Positions 19,314-26,667 of a stretch of 64,000 nucleotides of DNA are shown here, piece by piece. How positions within the stretch are numbered: position 1 is the stretch's first letter; each line of letters opens with the position of its first letter. The notes beneath the pieces are model-generated. The model was not told the origin of the DNA and did not search any database. It was given only the letters and a program-made list of their open reading frames with translations. The stretch covers positions 1,420,001 through 1,484,000 of the forward strand of contig NZ_AP026803.1 of assembly GCF_033096005.1 (NCBI RefSeq). Reading direction: 5' to 3'. Made by a program: the position numbers and the translations under genes. This DNA is from Lactobacillus xylocopicola (lineage in GTDB: Bacteria; Bacillota; Bacilli; Lactobacillales; Lactobacillaceae).

Positions 19314-20068
19314 TCTATTACCTCCTTCAAATCTGCCTCAGCGGGCAGCAAGTCCTTCTGCCGCGCAGCAAGCGCGGTCGTGATCACGGTGACTTGACTG
19401 ACATTACCAAAAACGGCAAAATTGCGCTCACCCAGCTTGGAAGCATCAGTTAACACATAAGTGTGGTTGGAACGAGCAATTTCTAATTTTTTGATTGCGG
19501 CTTCTTCGGGATCAGGCGTAGTCAAGTCGCCCTGGTAATCGATGCCGTTAGCTCCGACAAAGCTGGCCGCAAAGTTCATGCCCTGTAGCTGCTCAAGTGC
19601 AAATTGGCCAACTACGGCATGAGTGTCTTCCTTGATTTGGCCGCCCAGAAGCATCGTATTAATGCCATGATTAAGCGCACCTAGTGCGGTTTCAAGTCCA
19701 TTAGTTACAACTGTCACGCCCTGCATGGTTGCTAAGAACGGCACCATTTCATAGGCAGTCGTGCCCGCATCAATGAAGATGTAATCATCCTCATGGACGT
19801 ACTGTTGGACTGCATACCGAGCAATTCGAATCTTTTCATCATGGTTCATGGTGAAGCGAATATGCTGGGAAACGTCATGCGTGAAGTTCTTGACGGACTG
19901 GGCCCCACCATGGATCCGCTTCAACTGCCCCTTCTTCTCCATCTGAATCAGATCGCGACGAATGGTTGATTCCGATGTCGCAGCAATGGTACACAAGTCA
20001 CTGACCCGGCACAATTCATGCTGGTTAACGTAGTTTTCGATTAGTTTTTGCCGTTCTGGCGTTAACAT
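19310..20068 (-). CDS. fruR: DeoR-family repressor of the fructose operon
   Basis: A 252-residue regulator with an N-terminal DeoR helix-turn-helix (TSESTIRRDLIQMEKKGQLK, ending in RIHGGA) and a C-terminal sugar-phosphate sensing domain (YIFIDAGTTAYEMVPFL, VTNGLETALGAL). The start has AGGAGG. It is first in the operon and probably represses it from the repeats just upstream, with a fructose phosphate as inducer. Confidence 0.93.
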   Translation of the reverse strand: MLTPERQKLIENYVNQHELCRVSDLCTIAATSESTIRRDLIQMEKKGQLKRIHGGAQSVKNFTHDVSQHIRFTMNHDEKIRIARYAVQQYVHEDDYIFIDAGTTAYEMVPFLATMQGVTVVTNGLETALGALNHGINTMLLGGQIKEDTHAVVGQFALEQLQGMNFAASFVGANGIDYQGDLTTPDPEEAAIKKLEIARSNHTYVLTDASKLGERNFAVFGNVSQVTVITTALAARQKDLLPAEADLKEVID

Positions 20069-20114
20069 GTCATCCTCACCTCCTTGAATATTTTAGTCTG
20101 CCCGCTAGCAAAAA

Positions 20115-20154
20115 TCAATCATTTATGTGCAAAATAAATTATTTTTGTGCAAAA
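20115..20154. promoter_or_regulatory. Two 20-bp direct repeats, probable FruR operators
   Basis: TCAATCATTTATGTGCAAAA is followed directly by TAAATTATTTTTGTGCAAAA, a spacing of two DNA turns, about 50-90 bases upstream of fruR. DeoR regulators often bind such tandem repeats. The sites also lie within reach of the divergent thrE-type gene at 20249. Confidence 0.6.
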
Positions 20155-20248
20155 AAATTCAAAAAATTTCAAGCAACTCGTTTAATACGGCCTTTTTTCT
20201 TTGTGGTAAAATGAGAAATGCTATATCTATCAAGAAAGGTCGCCGCAG

Positions 20249-21610
20249 TTGGCAATGGATGAAACTAAAGCAAAAGAAATAAGACACCATATCTCTACCA
20301 GACATCATATGAAAATTCACTGGAAAGATTTCTACAAAAGCCCCGATGAGACCCCCATTAAGTATACAACGTTAGTTGAAAAAGGCTCGCTGGTCGGTCG
20401 CATTGGAATTATGCTACTAGAATGCGGTACAGGTGCTTGGCGCGTGCGTGATTCGATGAACACGGCTGCTCGCGCTCTAGACATTACTTGCTCTGCCGAT
20501 ATTGGCTTAGTTACCATTGAATACACTTGCTTTGACGTTGACAATCTGTCCTATTCGCAAACGCTGTCGCTGCCAACAACCGATGTCAACATGAACAAGT
20601 TAAATGAACTTGAAAACTTTGTCCGCCGGTTTGAACGTGACATTGATACCCTGACTATTGGTACGGTCCACCACCAACTTAACCAAATTGAGCGCCATAC
20701 CCGGAGCTACCCACTCGCTGTCTCTGCCTTGAGTGCTGGCCTAGCCTGTGCGGCCTTCATCTTCCTGCTAGGGGGCGGAATAATCGAAATGGCCTGCACC
20801 TTCTGCGGGGCCACTGCCGGTAACTACATCCGCATGTTAATGGGCAAGCACAAAATCACCCTGGTTGCGAAAATTGCGGTTGGCGTGGCCGTATCTTGTG
20901 CCATTTACTTCTTGTGCTTCAGACTGGGCGAGGCAGTTTGGGCTTGGGACCACAACCACGCTTACGGATATCTGGGTGCCATGCTCTATGTCATTCCGGG
21001 CTTTCCCTTTATTACCTCTGGCCTCGACATGTCCAAACTAGACATGCGATCCGGATTGGAGCGGTTAGCCTACGCAGTGTTAATTGTCATGATTGCGACA
21101 ATGGTTGGCTGGGGAACAGCAACGATGTTCAAGCTATCTCCCGGTGCAATGCCCAAGCTAGACCTGAGTCCTGCACTATTGACCAGCTCGCGGTTACTTG
21201 CAAGCTTCTGCGGGGTTTTTGGCTTTTCCATCATGTTCAACGCCAGACCAGCAATGGCAACTGTTGCCGCCCTCATCGGTGCTCTGTCCAACACCTTGCG
21301 CCTGAGCCTAGTTGACTTCAACCACCTGCCGGCTGCCTTAGCCGCCTTTATCGGTGCCCTCTTAGCCGGCCTCATCGCCAGCTTCTTCCGCGACCGGGTA
21401 GGCTTTCCCCGCATTGCCATTACGGTGCCCGCAATTGTCATCATGGTACCCGGGCTTTACATGTACCGCGCTGTCTTCAACTTCGGTGTCACCAACATTA
21501 ATGTCGGTGCCTACTGGATTATGAACGCCTTGATGATTATCACAGCTTTGCCGATTGGCTTATTAACAGCCCGCATCTTGACCGACGCCAAGTGGCGGCA
21601 CGCAGATTAA
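20249..21610 (+). CDS. Threonine/serine exporter, ThrE family (fused two-part form)
   Basis: A 453-residue membrane protein. Residues of about 30-170 form the DUF1212-type cytoplasmic domain (LLECGTGAWRVRDSMNTAAR). Then come about ten hydrophobic segments, including the second ThrE_2 (DUF3815-like) half (VGFPRIAITVPAIVIMVPGL). Family members export threonine and serine using the proton gradient. The likely start is TTG with AGAAAGG nine bases upstream; an ATG two codons on has poorer spacing. It is divergent from fruRKA. Confidence 0.85.
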   Translation: MAMDETKAKEIRHHISTRHHMKIHWKDFYKSPDETPIKYTTLVEKGSLVGRIGIMLLECGTGAWRVRDSMNTAARALDITCSADIGLVTIEYTCFDVDNLSYSQTLSLPTTDVNMNKLNELENFVRRFERDIDTLTIGTVHHQLNQIERHTRSYPLAVSALSAGLACAAFIFLLGGGIIEMACTFCGATAGNYIRMLMGKHKITLVAKIAVGVAVSCAIYFLCFRLGEAVWAWDHNHAYGYLGAMLYVIPGFPFITSGLDMSKLDMRSGLERLAYAVLIVMIATMVGWGTATMFKLSPGAMPKLDLSPALLTSSRLLASFCGVFGFSIMFNARPAMATVAALIGALSNTLRLSLVDFNHLPAALAAFIGALLAGLIASFFRDRVGFPRIAITVPAIVIMVPGLYMYRAVFNFGVTNINVGAYWIMNALMIITALPIGLLTARILTDAKWRHAD

Positions 21611-21631
21611 TATCTAGAAAAAGCATCCCAA

Positions 21632-21879
21632 ATGGCTAAATGCTCAATATTAGCTTCTGATGCAATTGCTATTGTTTTGCAAACACAACAAGCAGCATTT
21701 ACTGGTGCCTTGAAGACAGCCAAGTATTTGCAGCAGCTCAGGTAAGATTATAATGCTAACTTTAAAATGTTAGGTATAATACTCTATCTGATGAAAAAAC
21801 TGGTGCAGTTGATGTGCTAGATGATCTTCTACAAATTGGTTTGAACAGCGAAGAATTCAAAAAATATCTTAAATCGTAA
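21632..21879 (+). pseudogene. Decayed small gene, unknown family
   Basis: Two frames give an interrupted product. The first part reads MAKCSILASDAIAIVLQTQQ and continues to LQQLR, then a TAA. The second part reads NTLSDEKTGAVDVLDDLLQI and ends FKKYLKS. Inserting one base near 21772 would join them, and the 248-base span is one short of a multiple of three. With the stop changed to a sense codon, the ancestor would have had 82 residues. I do not recognise the family. Confidence 0.5.
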
Positions 21880-21880
21880 A

Positions 21881-21918
21881 AGATAAATCTTTTGTGATTT
21901 GTGATAAAAGATTTATCT
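21881..21918. terminator. Terminator after decayed gene
   Basis: The stem AGATAAATCTTTT/AAAAGATTTATCT is a perfect 13 bp, followed by a T-rich stretch. Confidence 0.7.
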
Positions 21919-22020
21919 CTTATTACAAATCACTTTTTTTATTCAAGAGGTTAAGAATATATCTATTGCACTCAAAGAGCCCTATAATAGTGTTAGTACT
22001 AGTCAAGAAAGGAGAGACGC

Positions 22021-23112
22021 ATGAACGTAAACAAGAAAATGCTTGCATTATTGACTGCTACCTTGTTAGGGATAAGCACCACAGCACTTGGCACGCAGCC
22101 AGTAAAAGCAGCCGACCATGTCATTACCAAGACCCTTATGCATAATTCAGTAGCCTATACCCTAAGTGGTAAGCGTACCAAGAACAAATACCGGGCCTTT
22201 TCAAGTGTCAGGGCCATTGACCGGCCAGTAATAATTAATAAACAGCCGTATTACTGGCTTGATACCAAGAAGCAGCGGCTGATCAAGGCTGCTAATATTG
22301 ACGGAGTTAAGCGCAAGGTTAAACATAATTCCTATGTATATGCCACTGGTTCACGCAAGGCCGGCCTGGGGCTAGTTAAAAAAGGAAAAACCATCATTAC
22401 ATATGGCAGCAACCTACGTTTTAAAAACGGCAAGCGTTGCTTTAGAATCGGTGGCCCCTCAAAGCAATATATAAAGGCCAGCAATGTTGGGCCAATAATT
22501 GGTTCACCAACAGAAGAGACAACGGTAACAGTAACTAGAAAACGTGGATCTGTGATTTACGAGCATTCTGGGCAAGAAACCAAGAAGCACATCAAGGCAA
22601 GGGCTAGGTTTAAAGTGGATCGTTTAGAAACCGGCGAACCAGCAGAAACTATTATGGATGAAAGGGCACAATTTGGCCCCGACCCTGAAATTTACCGTAT
22701 TAAAGGAACTAATCAGTGGTTATGGTCTAAAGACGTTAAAGCCAAGAAGAAGCTACCACTCCATAATTACGATAAAGAAAATTTCAGCTATATAAAGTTT
22801 TACCAGGATACAGATGTATATAATGCAGATGGCACGATGCAAGACCATAATGGACATAAAATTGTTAAACAGGCTGGTCATTTGAAAGTAGACCAGCTAC
22901 TATACATTTGGGTACCAAGTGAGCAAAAAGCAGATCTTTTCTATCACCTAGTTGGTCATAAATTTTATGCCACAGGCAATATAGATAAAATAGATGTGGG
23001 CAATGGCTATGTTAAAGCAAAAGCTGTTAAGTTTGTCGATGGCGTCAAATTAAAGCCAATCAACACATTAGAAGAAGCTGAAGACCAAGCAAGAGCTGCG
23101 GCTAACAAGTAA
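22021..23112 (+). CDS. Secreted SLAP-domain surface protein
   Basis: A 363-residue exported protein with signal peptide MNVNKKMLALLTATLLGIST and cleavage near VKA-AD. SLAP repeats lie at the N-terminal end (about 35-160: TLMHNSVAYTLSGKR, VKHNSYVYATGSRK, RFKNGKRCFRIGGPSKQYIK), unlike the C-terminal anchors of the hydrolases here. The remaining 200 residues contain further weak SH3/SLAP-like strands and no recognised enzyme domain. GAAAGGAG precedes the ATG. It probably coats the wall, and lies directly upstream of the helveticin gene. Confidence 0.8.
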   Translation: MNVNKKMLALLTATLLGISTTALGTQPVKAADHVITKTLMHNSVAYTLSGKRTKNKYRAFSSVRAIDRPVIINKQPYYWLDTKKQRLIKAANIDGVKRKVKHNSYVYATGSRKAGLGLVKKGKTIITYGSNLRFKNGKRCFRIGGPSKQYIKASNVGPIIGSPTEETTVTVTRKRGSVIYEHSGQETKKHIKARARFKVDRLETGEPAETIMDERAQFGPDPEIYRIKGTNQWLWSKDVKAKKKLPLHNYDKENFSYIKFYQDTDVYNADGTMQDHNGHKIVKQAGHLKVDQLLYIWVPSEQKADLFYHLVGHKFYATGNIDKIDVGNGYVKAKAVKFVDGVKLKPINTLEEAEDQARAAANK

Positions 23113-23123
23113 AAAATAACATT

Positions 23124-23152
23124 AAGAAACCACACTGGTGGCTTCTTTTTTT
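23124..23152 (+). terminator. Terminator after SLAP gene
   Basis: CCAC-ACTG-GTGG with partial extension of the stem, followed by seven Ts. Confidence 0.65.
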
Positions 23153-23208
23153 AGCTTCTTTCAAACATACGTTTGCATTTAAATATAATAAGTGCTATAT
23201 TCAATTCG

Positions 23209-23222
23209 GGGAACAAAAGTTC
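23209..23222 (+). other. Hairpin in helveticin-like gene leader
   Basis: GGAACAAAAGTTCC forms a 5-bp stem with a 4-base loop between the TATAAT-like boxes near 23185-23200 and the AGGAGG of the bacteriocin gene. Confidence 0.35.
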
Positions 23223-23257
23223 CTTATAGATTATTAATTTATAGGAGGTTTTATAAA

Positions 23258-24250
23258 ATGAAAGAAACTACAAATGTTTCGATTGGAAGTCAATATAATT
23301 TAAATATTGGCCATGCGTCTGTGGCACAGAAAGGAAATGTTGGGAAGAAATATATTTACGCATTGCAACTGCGAAATCAACAAGCTGAAACTTTCGTTTT
23401 ACGTGGTACCCCTGGAAGCAGTATTTCTAATCCAATATTACATTTAACAGGGACTGCTGCCGGTCATACTCAGACCTGGGAATATTCTGGCATTGCAAAC
23501 AATTGGTTCATTGGGGTTAAGCCTAATAAAGATTTAAAGCCATGGGCTAAGCAAATTGCGCGCATCAATATTAAAACTATGGGCGTAGCCCATAGTTCTA
23601 ATACGGCTTTCCCCCGAATTGCATATCTGAATCTTGCAGGCTATCCGGAAGATAGATGTACTGGAGCTCAGATGAAACGAGCCGAAGCAGCTGTTTCTCC
23701 AAAATATCATAATTTTTTGATTGCAACGGTTGAATATGATGGTACAGGTCATTTTGCGATTTATGATATGGGACTTATTAATGATGCTCTAACTGCTGCA
23801 GGAACTGGATTTATTAATCTTGGAGATTTCCAATGCGAAGAAAGTTTTACTATTCATAATTTGATTGGTGCTAGTGGCTTAATGAATTCAATCCAAGGTT
23901 ATGATTTAGACGATTTGGGCAATATTTACATTACTAGCCAGAAAGCGCCTGTTTTTGACGAGAAAACAGGAAAATATACTGCTCATCATAAAGAAATTAT
24001 CAAGATTCCATGGAATTTCCGTACAGATACTTCTAATTGGGGCAACGTAAACTTAAGTGCTTGGAAAGGTATTGATATTTCTGGCAAGCATTCAGAAGTT
24101 GAAGGAATACAGATTTTGGGCCCAGATCATGCTTATGTAACAGTTGCTTATCATGCAAAGTCAAAAATAAAGAAACCGACGAAAAAGGACAAAAACTATA
24201 AAAATAAAACTGTTTTAAATATGATATATGAGTTGTCATGGACTTTTTAA
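23258..24250 (+). CDS. Helveticin J-like class III bacteriocin
   Basis: A 330-residue protein, close to the 333 residues of helveticin J, a large heat-labile bacteriolysin. Family features seen are the Trp/Gly-rich N-terminal half (QTWEYSGIANNWFIGVKPN), INIKTMGVAHSSNTAFPRIA, and the later IQGYDLDDLGNIYITSQKAP. There is no signal peptide, as in helveticin. The ATG at 23258 has AGGAGG ten bases ahead; upstream in-frame codons lack a site. Base use is more AT-rich than the flanking core genes. No dedicated immunity gene is adjacent; an immunity-type gene lies 3 kb away. Confidence 0.85.
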   Translation: MKETTNVSIGSQYNLNIGHASVAQKGNVGKKYIYALQLRNQQAETFVLRGTPGSSISNPILHLTGTAAGHTQTWEYSGIANNWFIGVKPNKDLKPWAKQIARINIKTMGVAHSSNTAFPRIAYLNLAGYPEDRCTGAQMKRAEAAVSPKYHNFLIATVEYDGTGHFAIYDMGLINDALTAAGTGFINLGDFQCEESFTIHNLIGASGLMNSIQGYDLDDLGNIYITSQKAPVFDEKTGKYTAHHKEIIKIPWNFRTDTSNWGNVNLSAWKGIDISGKHSEVEGIQILGPDHAYVTVAYHAKSKIKKPTKKDKNYKNKTVLNMIYELSWTF

Positions 24251-24257
24251 CAAAAAA

Positions 24258-24274
24258 AGACAGTCCAAAGACTG
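24258..24274 (-). terminator. Hairpin past bacteriocin gene with T-run on the minus side
   Basis: GACAGTC-CAAA-GACTGTC is a perfect 7-bp stem. Seven As precede it, so the U-tract required for intrinsic termination exists only for minus-strand transcripts; on the plus side it is followed by TCCCCC. Confidence 0.45.
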
Positions 24275-24415
24275 TCTCCCCCTGATAAATATAATTATTA
24301 CAGCAACATATATTTATCACATATTCATTATAGCAGCTTGTTTAGCCTAGCCTTAGTAAAATGTAGCTTTTAGTTGTATTGACTCAAAGTATCAAGAACT
24401 TAGACATTGAAGTTA

Positions 24416-24449
24416 CCCCTCCAGATTGGAACAAAATCCATCTGGAGGG
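24416..24449. repeat. Strong hairpin in accessory spacer
   Basis: CCCTCCAGA pairs with TCTGGAGGG and continues as TGGA/TCCA around ACAAAA after one bulged base. The GC-rich stem stands out from the AT-rich surroundings and may be an orphan terminator. Confidence 0.5.
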
Positions 24450-24502
24450 TTTACTGTGGTTAACTTTATTAACATTCAATCATATATAATTCAAAAAAAT
24501 TC

Positions 24503-24546
24503 CAAGACTGTACCAATTTGATTTGGTACAGCCTTGTTTTTTTTTA
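24503..24546 (+). terminator. Orphan plus-strand terminator
   Basis: CTGTACCAA pairs with TTTGGTACAG within a longer imperfect stem, followed by nine Ts. No intact plus-strand gene ends just before it apart from the bacteriocin gene 250 bases away. Confidence 0.65.
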
Positions 24547-24652
24547 GTGTTAGTCTTCTAGTGCTTATTTTTTATTATTACTGCACGTTAAGGAAGTGTA
24601 TAACTCTCCTTCTATGTATGCTCATACCTTATGGTTGAAAGCGAAAACAAAA

Positions 24653-24702
24653 AGCTACAACTTACAAAGGTATCGACTACGATTCATTTGTAAGTTGTAG
24701 CT
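24653..24702. repeat. Perfect 16-bp inverted repeat
   Basis: The arms AGCTACAACTTACAAA and TTTGTAAGTTGTAGCT are separated by 18 bases. A T-rich stretch follows on the plus strand. It could be an orphan terminator or the end of a lost element. Confidence 0.6.
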
Positions 24703-24805
24703 ATCAAAATTATTTTTACTATTTAGGTAAGTCAGTAGAAGAAAATTCGCCCTTCCCTTACTGGTGCTTTTATCTTAATTATATAAAACAAGGAGGACAA
24801 TTACA

Positions 24806-24832
24806 ATGAAGTGGTTCCCTCTTTTAAATTAA
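24806..24832 (+). pseudogene. Eight-codon micro-ORF with strong ribosome-binding site
   Basis: AGGAGG is followed nine bases later by ATG and MKWFPLLN, then TAA. The ribosome-binding site is better than that of many intact genes here. This is most likely the stub of a deleted or decayed gene. Confidence 0.3.
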
Positions 24833-24868
24833 GCTATTATTGTTGTTTAGGAACAATACAATGTTTGT

Positions 24869-24874
24869 TATAAT
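24869..24874 (+). promoter_or_regulatory. TATAAT box ahead of type I toxin locus
   Basis: A perfect TATAAT about 100 bases upstream of the toxin ORF. No convincing -35 box lies at 17 bases. It would give a toxin mRNA leader of about 95 bases. Confidence 0.45.
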
Positions 24875-24976
24875 TAGGTTTGAATTAATGGCAAATTGTT
24901 TTGAGGGCGGTTGGCTGTTTCACTTGAAAGGAGAGGGTGCCTATGGCACGAAATCTTTTAGGAAGGTGTGCAGTCG

Positions 24977-25063
24977 GTGAGTGTGTATCATGCGCTAGAA
25001 TTAGCGCTGGCATTTGCCTCGTTTATTATTGTCTTGTTGACCTATATCGACAAGTACAGGTAA
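24977..25063 (+). CDS. Fst/holin-like type I toxin peptide (28 residues)
   Basis: A very short ORF starting GTG, with AGGAAGG ten bases upstream. The product begins MSVYHALELALAFASFII and ends TYIDKYR: a single membrane helix, then a charged tail. This is the pattern of the small 'putative holin-like toxins' (Fst/Ldr-type) of lactobacilli, which depolarise the membrane when over-made. An overlapping ORF from an ATG at 24943 in another frame, preceded by AAAGGAG, may act as a leader. The downstream hairpin and the antisense promoter-like element support a type I toxin-antitoxin locus. Confidence 0.7.
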   Translation: MSVYHALELALAFASFIIVLLTYIDKYR

Positions 25064-25064
25064 A

Positions 25065-25205
25065 CAAAAAGACCGTCCCAGCAATAACTCTGACAGGTTA
25101 TGGGATTGGTCTTTTTGATTAATCAGTAACTTAGTCAACCGCCTTTAAAGCGGCTGCTTGAAATTCAGAGAAGAGGTCTTGTTTTTGCACGGCTTCTTTT
25201 TCTCT
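25065..25205 (-). ncRNA. Probable antisense antitoxin RNA (RNA II-like)
   Basis: An extended -10 box TGCTAGAAT on the minus strand (about 25214-25222) would start an RNA near 25205 that runs back towards the toxin gene. It would end at the hairpin shared by both converging transcripts. It carries GGCGGTTGACT, nearly identical to GGCGGTTGGCT in the toxin mRNA leader (24906-24916). This is the repeat arrangement through which Fst-type RNA I and RNA II interact. Boundaries are estimated. Confidence 0.5.
25068..25117. terminator. Shared bidirectional terminator of the toxin/antitoxin RNAs
   Basis: AAAAAGACC and GGTCTTTTT form the outer stem, with TCCCA/TGGGA continuing inside. A-tract and T-tract flanks suit termination from both sides. 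Confidence 0.75.
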
Positions 25206-25264
25206 GTAGTTATATTCTAGCATGATTAAACTGATTTTGCACAAGAACTTGATTAAGTTCTTGA

Positions 25265-25440
25265 TCAAATTAATCGGGTTATCCCTAGTTTTTCTCTATA
25301 CCGCTTAAATGTTATCCGATTGATTCCAGTTACCCTGCTAACGGCAATATCAGTCATGCCACTTTGGTAAAGTTTAAAGGCGGGTTGCAATTGCGGACTG
25401 TCCTTATTGAATTTGGGCTTGCGGCCATAAGGAAGACAGC
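25265..25440 (-). pseudogene. Truncated serine recombinase (resolvase/invertase) C-terminus
   Basis: About 55 codons on the minus strand read GRKPKFNKDSPQLQPAFKLY, then QSGMTDIAVSRVTGINRITF and RYREKLGI before TGA. This is the Hin-type helix-turn-helix end of a resolvase or invertase (GRKP followed by the HTH). The catalytic N-terminal domain with its active serine is absent; a stop lies just upstream in frame. It is a relic of a mobile element next to the toxin-antitoxin locus. Confidence 0.7.
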
Positions 25441-25679
25441 TAAACTAAAGAATAGCTAAAGCTTGGCGATAATCCACACAATTTTAAACATAAAAGTTAA
25501 ATTATTTATTGATATTACTTGATTTTGCGTAGAAAAAGACCAGACCAGTTTAACCTAGTACAATCTTATTCTTCATCAAGTGTTAGTTTTGACAGGAACA
25601 AAAAATTTCTTCTATTGCTTTATTTGAAAAAGACGTAGTATGAGCTTTATTAGCTGCTTTTTCAACTACTCTAGGAAAA

Positions 25680-25711
25680 TTAAAGAAGTCACTTTAAAGT
25701 GACTTCTTTAA
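25680..25711. repeat. Perfect 32-bp palindrome
   Basis: TTAAAGAAGTCACTTT is followed immediately by its reverse complement with no spacer. It may be a terminator for minus-strand hicAB transcripts, though a long U-tract is missing. Confidence 0.6.
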
Positions 25712-25732
25712 ACTCTAGTGATAGATGGTCTA

Positions 25733-25880
25733 TCAAATATTATTAGAATTTATATGTTCACGTGTCAATCTTGCAACCTCTGAAAGATCAAGTCCATAAT
25801 CAGTTATTGAAATTTTATATTCAAAAGCATTTTTAATACCTGTTTCTTTTCGTTCATTACTAAAAACTTGCTGTGGGTTT
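25733..25880 (-). pseudogene. Short unidentified reading-frame fragment after hicB
   Basis: An open frame of about 48 codons just beyond the hicB stop reads PQQVFSNERKETGIKNAFEY, then KISITDYGLDLSEVARLTRE and a TGA. It has no start codon with a ribosome-binding site and no recognised family. It looks like the C-terminal remnant of a lost gene. Nothing else is seen in 25441-25732 apart from the palindrome. Confidence 0.35.
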
Positions 25881-25883
25881 CTT

Positions 25884-26264
25884 TTAGATATTCAATTCTG
25901 TGCGCAGAGCTTTTGTTAGAATAGCTGAGAAATTAACACCGTTCTTTCTTCCTAATTTATCTAAATACTGAGGAACAGTAACAGATTTACGAACAGTTTT
26001 AGGATTGTTACGACGAAATTCGTCCATGTCAATGGTAACAAGAGCCTTAAAATCACCGTCACCTGTTTTGATATTATCTAGAGGCGTAGCTTTAGGATAT
26101 TCTGTTTGATCTTCTAGCATTAAACCGATGGCATCTGCTGCCATGATCAATGCTTCTGTTTGTGTATCTCCTTCAGTCAGAGCGCCTGGAATATCAGGAA
26201 CAGTAACAGAATATCCTTTTTCTTCCTGGTGTAATAATACTGGGTATACTAGTAACTTTGTCAT
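25884..26264 (-). CDS. hicB: HicB family antitoxin
   Basis: A 126-residue antitoxin. The N-terminal HicB RNase H-like fold shows YSVTVPDIPGALTEGDTQTEA and the C-terminal part (SVTVPQYLDKLGRKNGVNFS) is a ribbon-helix-helix-like DNA-binding tail. It neutralises HicA and probably represses the operon through the palindrome upstream of hicA. AAAGGAG precedes the ATG. It lies 68 bases downstream of hicA, the usual toxin-first order. Confidence 0.93.
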   Translation of the reverse strand: MTKLLVYPVLLHQEEKGYSVTVPDIPGALTEGDTQTEALIMAADAIGLMLEDQTEYPKATPLDNIKTGDGDFKALVTIDMDEFRRNNPKTVRKSVTVPQYLDKLGRKNGVNFSAILTKALRTELNI

Positions 26265-26332
26265 GTTCCTTCTCCTTTGACTTCTTTAGTTGAATAGTTA
26301 GTTAAAAAATAGCTAAAGGGCAACAAGAATGG

Positions 26333-26521
26333 CTATTTAAGCCCTGCTTGCTTTAAAATGCTTTGCTCCAAGCCTTTAGACATTACATTTGAATGCATGG
26401 GTACGACCGTAGTAGTATTGCTACTTGGATTGTATAACTTCACATGTGAGCCAGTTTGTGACTTTTTGATGAACCCGTTTTTTTCCAAAAGCTTAATCAT
26501 GGCTCGGGGTGTCATAGGCAT
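26333..26521 (-). CDS. hicA: HicA family mRNA-interferase toxin
   Basis: A 62-residue toxin with the double-stranded-RNA-binding-like HicA fold. The key histidine is at position 26 in SQTGSHVKLYN, followed by TTVVPMHSNVMSKGLEQSIL. It cleaves mRNA when freed from HicB. AAAGGAG lies at a good distance from the ATG. Length and catalytic His are intact, so the system looks functional. Confidence 0.93.
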   Translation of the reverse strand: MPMTPRAMIKLLEKNGFIKKSQTGSHVKLYNPSSNTTTVVPMHSNVMSKGLEQSILKQAGLK

Positions 26522-26555
26522 TTTATCGCTCTCCTTTCTAACTTATCTATATATT

Positions 26556-26584
26556 ATTATACGCTTTAATACGTATAATATCAA
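26556..26584 (-). promoter_or_regulatory. hicAB promoter with embedded palindromic operator
   Basis: On the minus strand TTGATA (26579-26584) and TATAAT (26556-26561) are 17 bases apart. The palindrome ATTATACG-8-CGTATAAT (26556-26579) covers the -10 box and spacer, so a bound HicB would block polymerase. Confidence 0.75.
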
Positions 26585-26625
26585 AAAAGTAACAATTTTA
26601 TATAATGTCGAAAAATAGAAATGGA

Positions 26626-26654
26626 TAAAGCTGCTCTATGAAGAGTGGCTTTTA
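26626..26654. terminator. Hairpin after nuclease fragment
   Basis: AAAGC..CTCT pairs with AGAG..GCTTT in a short imperfect stem between hicA and the nuclease relic. Confidence 0.5.
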
Positions 26655-26667
26655 TATTGCCCATTAT

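Noticed and set aside
24937..25122. A 61-codon plus-strand ORF covering the toxin region
   Set aside because: It overlaps the toxin peptide in another frame, runs through the shared terminator and has unusual composition; at most its start acts as a leader.
25131..25223. A 30-codon minus-strand ORF (starts MLEYNYREKE) opposite the type I toxin
   Set aside because: Its ATG lacks a ribosome-binding site and coincides with an extended -10 box, so the stretch is better explained as the antisense RNA promoter and body.
24416..25711. An intact insertion sequence or transposon
   Set aside because: Only a recombinase C-terminal relic is present; no transposase, no flanking target-site duplication and no matching pair of terminal repeats were seen.
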